DNA of 37,893 nt from Deltaproteobacteria bacterium (GTDB taxonomy: Bacteria > Desulfobacterota > Desulfuromonadia > Desulfuromonadales > BM103), in NCBI GenBank assembly GCA_005774545.1, contig VAUL01000027.1, positions 1-37,893 on the forward strand, written 5' to 3'. Numbering within the stretch: the stretch's first letter is position 1; each line of letters opens with the position of its first letter. This document shows, piece by piece, positions 35,510 through 37,893 of the stretch. The translations under genes and the position numbers were made by a program. The notes beneath the pieces were generated by a model that ran no database searches, had not been told where the DNA came from, and saw only the letters and a program-made list of their open reading frames with translations.

Positions 35510-37873
35510 CTAGTTCCGCAGCGGTTTGCCGGTTTTGAGCAGGTGGCCGATCCGCTCCAGGGTCCGGGCTTCGCCGCACAGCGACAGGAAGGCTTCGCGT
35601 TCGAGATCGAGCAGGTACGGCTCGGAGACCGGTGTGCCGGCGGGGACATCGCCGCCGCAGAGGATGTCGGCGACCTTGCCGGCGATCAGGCGTTCGTAGG
35701 CGGTGACCTGGCCCCCCTGTTCGAGGTTCCACAGAGAGCTTTTCAGGCTGGCGGCGAGGCTGCGCCCCGGCGCGGGCGCGGCGGCCACCGGCGCGCCCGG
35801 GCGGAAGGTCGGGACCAGCGCGAGGGCGAGCGCCTTGGCGGCGCCGAGCTGGCTGTCGAGGTTCAGGCACACGCGGTCGCCCTCGCGCAGCAGCCCCATG
35901 GGGTACAGTTCGTCGGCGCAGGTCGACACCCGCGCCAGGCCGATGGTGCGGAAGGCCCGCAGGATGAACGGCCCGACGTCGGCATCGGCGGCCGTGGCGC
36001 TCTGCACGGCGCGCAGCGCCAGTTCCTTGGTGCCGCCCCCGGCCGGGAGCAGGCCGGCGCCGATCTCCACCAGCCCCATGTAGGTTTCGGCGTGGGCGAG
36101 CGCCGCCGTGGCATGCATGGCGAATTCGCAGCCGCCACCGAGGGTCAGCCCGTAAGGGGCGGCGACCACCGGTACCCGGGCGCATTTCAGGGCCAGGGTG
36201 GCGCCCTGGAAAGCGCGCACCATCTTGTCGATCTCGGGAAACTGCTTCATCTGCATGGCAAAGGCGAGCATCGCCAGGTCGGCGCCGGCCGAGAACTGCC
36301 CGCCCTGACTGCCGATCACCAGGGCGACGCCGTCCTGTTCGGCGCGGGCCAGCGCTTCGGGGAGCATCTGCAGGACATCGGCGCCGATGGTGTTCATCTT
36401 GCCGTGGAACTCGAGGGCGAAGACCCCGTCGCCGAGGTCGAGCAGCGAGCAGGCCGGGCGGCTGGCGACAATGCCGCCGCTCTTGCGGATGACGTCCAGG
36501 CGGAGTTCGCCCGGTGCCAGCGGCACCGCCACGTAGCTGCGGGTCGCCGGGTCAAACTGCTCTTCACGGCGCTCGGCCACCCGGTAGAAGGCCGGGATCC
36601 CGCGCAGGCGCTGCGGGACGGTGATGCCGTCGCCTGCGGCGCGGGCTGCGAAGGCGTCGAGGCCGATGGCGTCGAGCATCTCGAAAGGACCGAGCTCCCA
36701 GCCGAACCCCCAGCGCATGGCCCGGTCGATGCCGGCGACCTCGCCGCTGATCTCGCCGAGGCGGTTGACGGCGTAGATCAGGGTGTCGCGCAGCGTCCGC
36801 CAGGCAAACACGGCCCCGGGGTCGTCGCCGGCCAGTACCGCGCGCAGCCGTCCGGCCGCGTCGCCGGCCTGCCTGGCCGCGGCCAGGCAGGGAAAGGCCG
36901 GTTTCGGCGGGAGCCGGTACTCGCCGCCCTGCCAGTCCCAGGCGAGGATCTGCCGCCCGGTGGCCCCGTGCTCCTTGCGGTAGAAGCCGGCGCCGCTCTT
37001 GTCCCCCAGGTGCCCGGCCTCGAGCAGGGTCCGGAGGATGGGGGGGATCCGGTACAGGTCGCGGGCCTCGTCGTCGGGGAGCTGATCAAAGGAGTGCGCG
37101 GCGACGAACGCCAGGGTGTCGAGCCCGACCAGGTCGGCGGTGCGGAACACCGCGCTCTTCGGGCGGGCGGTGGCCGGGCCGGCGACGGCATCGACCTCGG
37201 CAATCCCCAGCCCCAGGGCCTGCATGTGGTGCATGGCGTTGAACAGGCTGAACAGGCCGATGCGGTTGGCGATGAAGTTCGGGGTGTCCGCGGCGGCCAC
37301 CACCCCCTTGCCCAGGCGCCGGCGCAGAAAATCGGCCATGAACGCCAGGGCGGCCGGGTCGGTGGCCGGGTGCGGCACCACTTCGACCAGGCGCAGGTAG
37401 CGCGGCGGGTTGAAGAAGTGGGTGGCGAAAAAGCGCGGGCGCAGCGCCGCGGGGAGCGCTTCGGCCAGGCGGGTGACCGACAGGCCGCTGGTGTTGGTGG
37501 TCAGCAGGGCGTGCGGGGCCAGATGCGGGGCGGCACGCTGCAGAACGGCCGTCTTGACGCCGGGGTGCTCGACCACCGCCTCGATGACCCAGTCGCAGCC
37601 GGCCAGGCGCGGCAGGTCGTCGTCGAGGTTGCCGGGGGTGATGCGGGCCGCGTAGGCGGGGAGAAAGAACGGTGCGGGGCTGGCGGCCAGGGCCCGCTCG
37701 ATGCCGAGCCGGGCGAGGCGGTTGCGGACCGCCGGGGCGGCGAGGTCCAGCCCGCGGGCGGCTTCCTCCTCGGTCGGGGTCTCGGGAACGCGGTCGAGCA
37801 GGAGGACGTCGAGGCCGGCGTTGGCCAGGTGGGCGGCAATCGCCGCCCCCATGACCCCGGCTCCCAGCACCCC
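35510..37873 (-). CDS. fadN: 3-hydroxyacyl-CoA dehydrogenase / enoyl-CoA hydratase, FadN type, 5' end cut
   Basis: Bifunctional beta-oxidation enzyme. Domain order is dehydrogenase first, hydratase second, as in Bacillus FadN and opposite to E. coli FadB. An NAD Rossmann motif VLGAGVMGAAIAAHL opens the protein. NTSGLSVT, THFFNPPRYLRLVEVV and DKSGAGFY mark the dehydrogenase domains (to about 400). A crotonase domain (about 475-680) has the oxyanion and acid regions GQFSAGADLAML and GLTLGGGCEFAMHA, followed by a C-terminal helical part. The apparent GTG start at 37870 is the first Val of VLGAGVMG, which normally follows several more residues, so the true start lies beyond the contig end. About 787 codons are visible. 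Confidence 0.93.
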   Translation of the reverse strand, partial: GVLGAGVMGAAIAAHLANAGLDVLLLDRVPETPTEEEAARGLDLAAPAVRNRLARLGIERALAASPAPFFLPAYAARITPGNLDDDLPRLAGCDWVIEAVVEHPGVKTAVLQRAAPHLAPHALLTTNTSGLSVTRLAEALPAALRPRFFATHFFNPPRYLRLVEVVPHPATDPAALAFMADFLRRRLGKGVVAAADTPNFIANRIGLFSLFNAMHHMQALGLGIAEVDAVAGPATARPKSAVFRTADLVGLDTLAFVAAHSFDQLPDDEARDLYRIPPILRTLLEAGHLGDKSGAGFYRKEHGATGRQILAWDWQGGEYRLPPKPAFPCLAAARQAGDAAGRLRAVLAGDDPGAVFAWRTLRDTLIYAVNRLGEISGEVAGIDRAMRWGFGWELGPFEMLDAIGLDAFAARAAGDGITVPQRLRGIPAFYRVAERREEQFDPATRSYVAVPLAPGELRLDVIRKSGGIVASRPACSLLDLGDGVFALEFHGKMNTIGADVLQMLPEALARAEQDGVALVIGSQGGQFSAGADLAMLAFAMQMKQFPEIDKMVRAFQGATLALKCARVPVVAAPYGLTLGGGCEFAMHATAALAHAETYMGLVEIGAGLLPAGGGTKELALRAVQSATAADADVGPFILRAFRTIGLARVSTCADELYPMGLLREGDRVCLNLDSQLGAAKALALALVPTFRPGAPVAAAPAPGRSLAASLKSSLWNLEQGGQVTAYERLIAGKVADILCGGDVPAGTPVSEPYLLDLEREAFLSLCGEARTLERIGHLLKTGKPLRN

Positions 37874-37893
37874 CTGTCCGTTATAACCATATC
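37874..37893. other. Probable error-bearing Nextera adapter at the contig end
   Basis: CTGTCCGTTATAACCATATC aligns with the reverse-complement mosaic end CTGTCTCTTATACACATCT: CTGTC, TTATA and CAT blocks are conserved with mismatches between them. The fadN frame loses its expected hydrophobic first beta strand exactly here, which supports an artefactual end. Confidence 0.7.

Overview
This is a G+C-rich bacterial chromosome segment carrying ordinary but densely packed genes. I find no rRNA, tRNA, insertion sequence, prophage or CRISPR array, and no gene-free stretch reaches 300 bases. The best fit is a member of the Desulfuromonadia (Geobacter/Desulfuromonas relatives). The reasons are a gene pair with the architecture of the Geobacter NADPH oxidoreductase SfrAB, a DUF116 protein, a NikK-NikMN-NikQ-NikO type metal uptake operon, rubrerythrin, and PilZ and degenerate receiver proteins. 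This placement is inference from gene content. Both ends look like residual Nextera transposon adapter, so the window is probably one whole contig and its terminal genes (tatC, fadN) are cut.

Layout, left to right. 1-2.1 kb: divergent tatB-tatC (minus) and nadA (plus), each with a good sigma-70 promoter. 2.1-7.7 kb (plus): a 139-bp imperfect inverted-repeat element, then mfd, a PpiC-type lipoprotein and a SurA-like chaperone, closed by a bidirectional terminator. 7.8-13.7 kb: a PilZ protein (minus), pdxA-uvrA (plus), an internally duplicated hypothetical protein (minus), rubrerythrin and a zinc-ribbon protein (plus). 13.7-19.4 kb (minus): a tiny membrane protein that may contain selenocysteine; a cupin, sfrA-like and sfrB-like operon behind a GntR-like operator; and a lipoprotein. 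19.5-29.7 kb: glutaredoxin (plus), then minus-strand housekeeping genes: a homocysteine methyltransferase/MTHFR fusion, a Nudix CoA pyrophosphatase, rpe, rsmB, htpX, a DUF116 gene, fmt, def and sucCD. 29.9-33.4 kb (minus): the nickel/cobalt ECF transporter with two operator-like boxes upstream. 33.5-37.9 kb: a 4-oxalocrotonate tautomerase homologue (plus), a degenerate receiver with a four-cysteine insert (minus), and the beta-oxidation pair fadA-fadN (minus).

The genes suggest an anaerobic, acetate- or fatty-acid-oxidising respiratory bacterium. FadN/FadA feed acetyl-CoA, SucCD belongs to the TCA cycle, and the SfrAB-like enzyme would handle NADPH. NikKMNQO would supply nickel for hydrogenase-type enzymes. 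Rubrerythrin, glutaredoxin and DUF116/zinc-ribbon proteins fit an anaerobic redox lifestyle. Tat, SurA, PpiC and HtpX serve the envelope.

The most interesting candidate is the small gene at 13730-13885. Its in-frame UGA is followed by a hairpin with the geometry of a bacterial SECIS, then by 21 further codons with a cysteine five residues after the UGA. This would be a 51-residue membrane selenoprotein that standard gene callers would truncate or miss.
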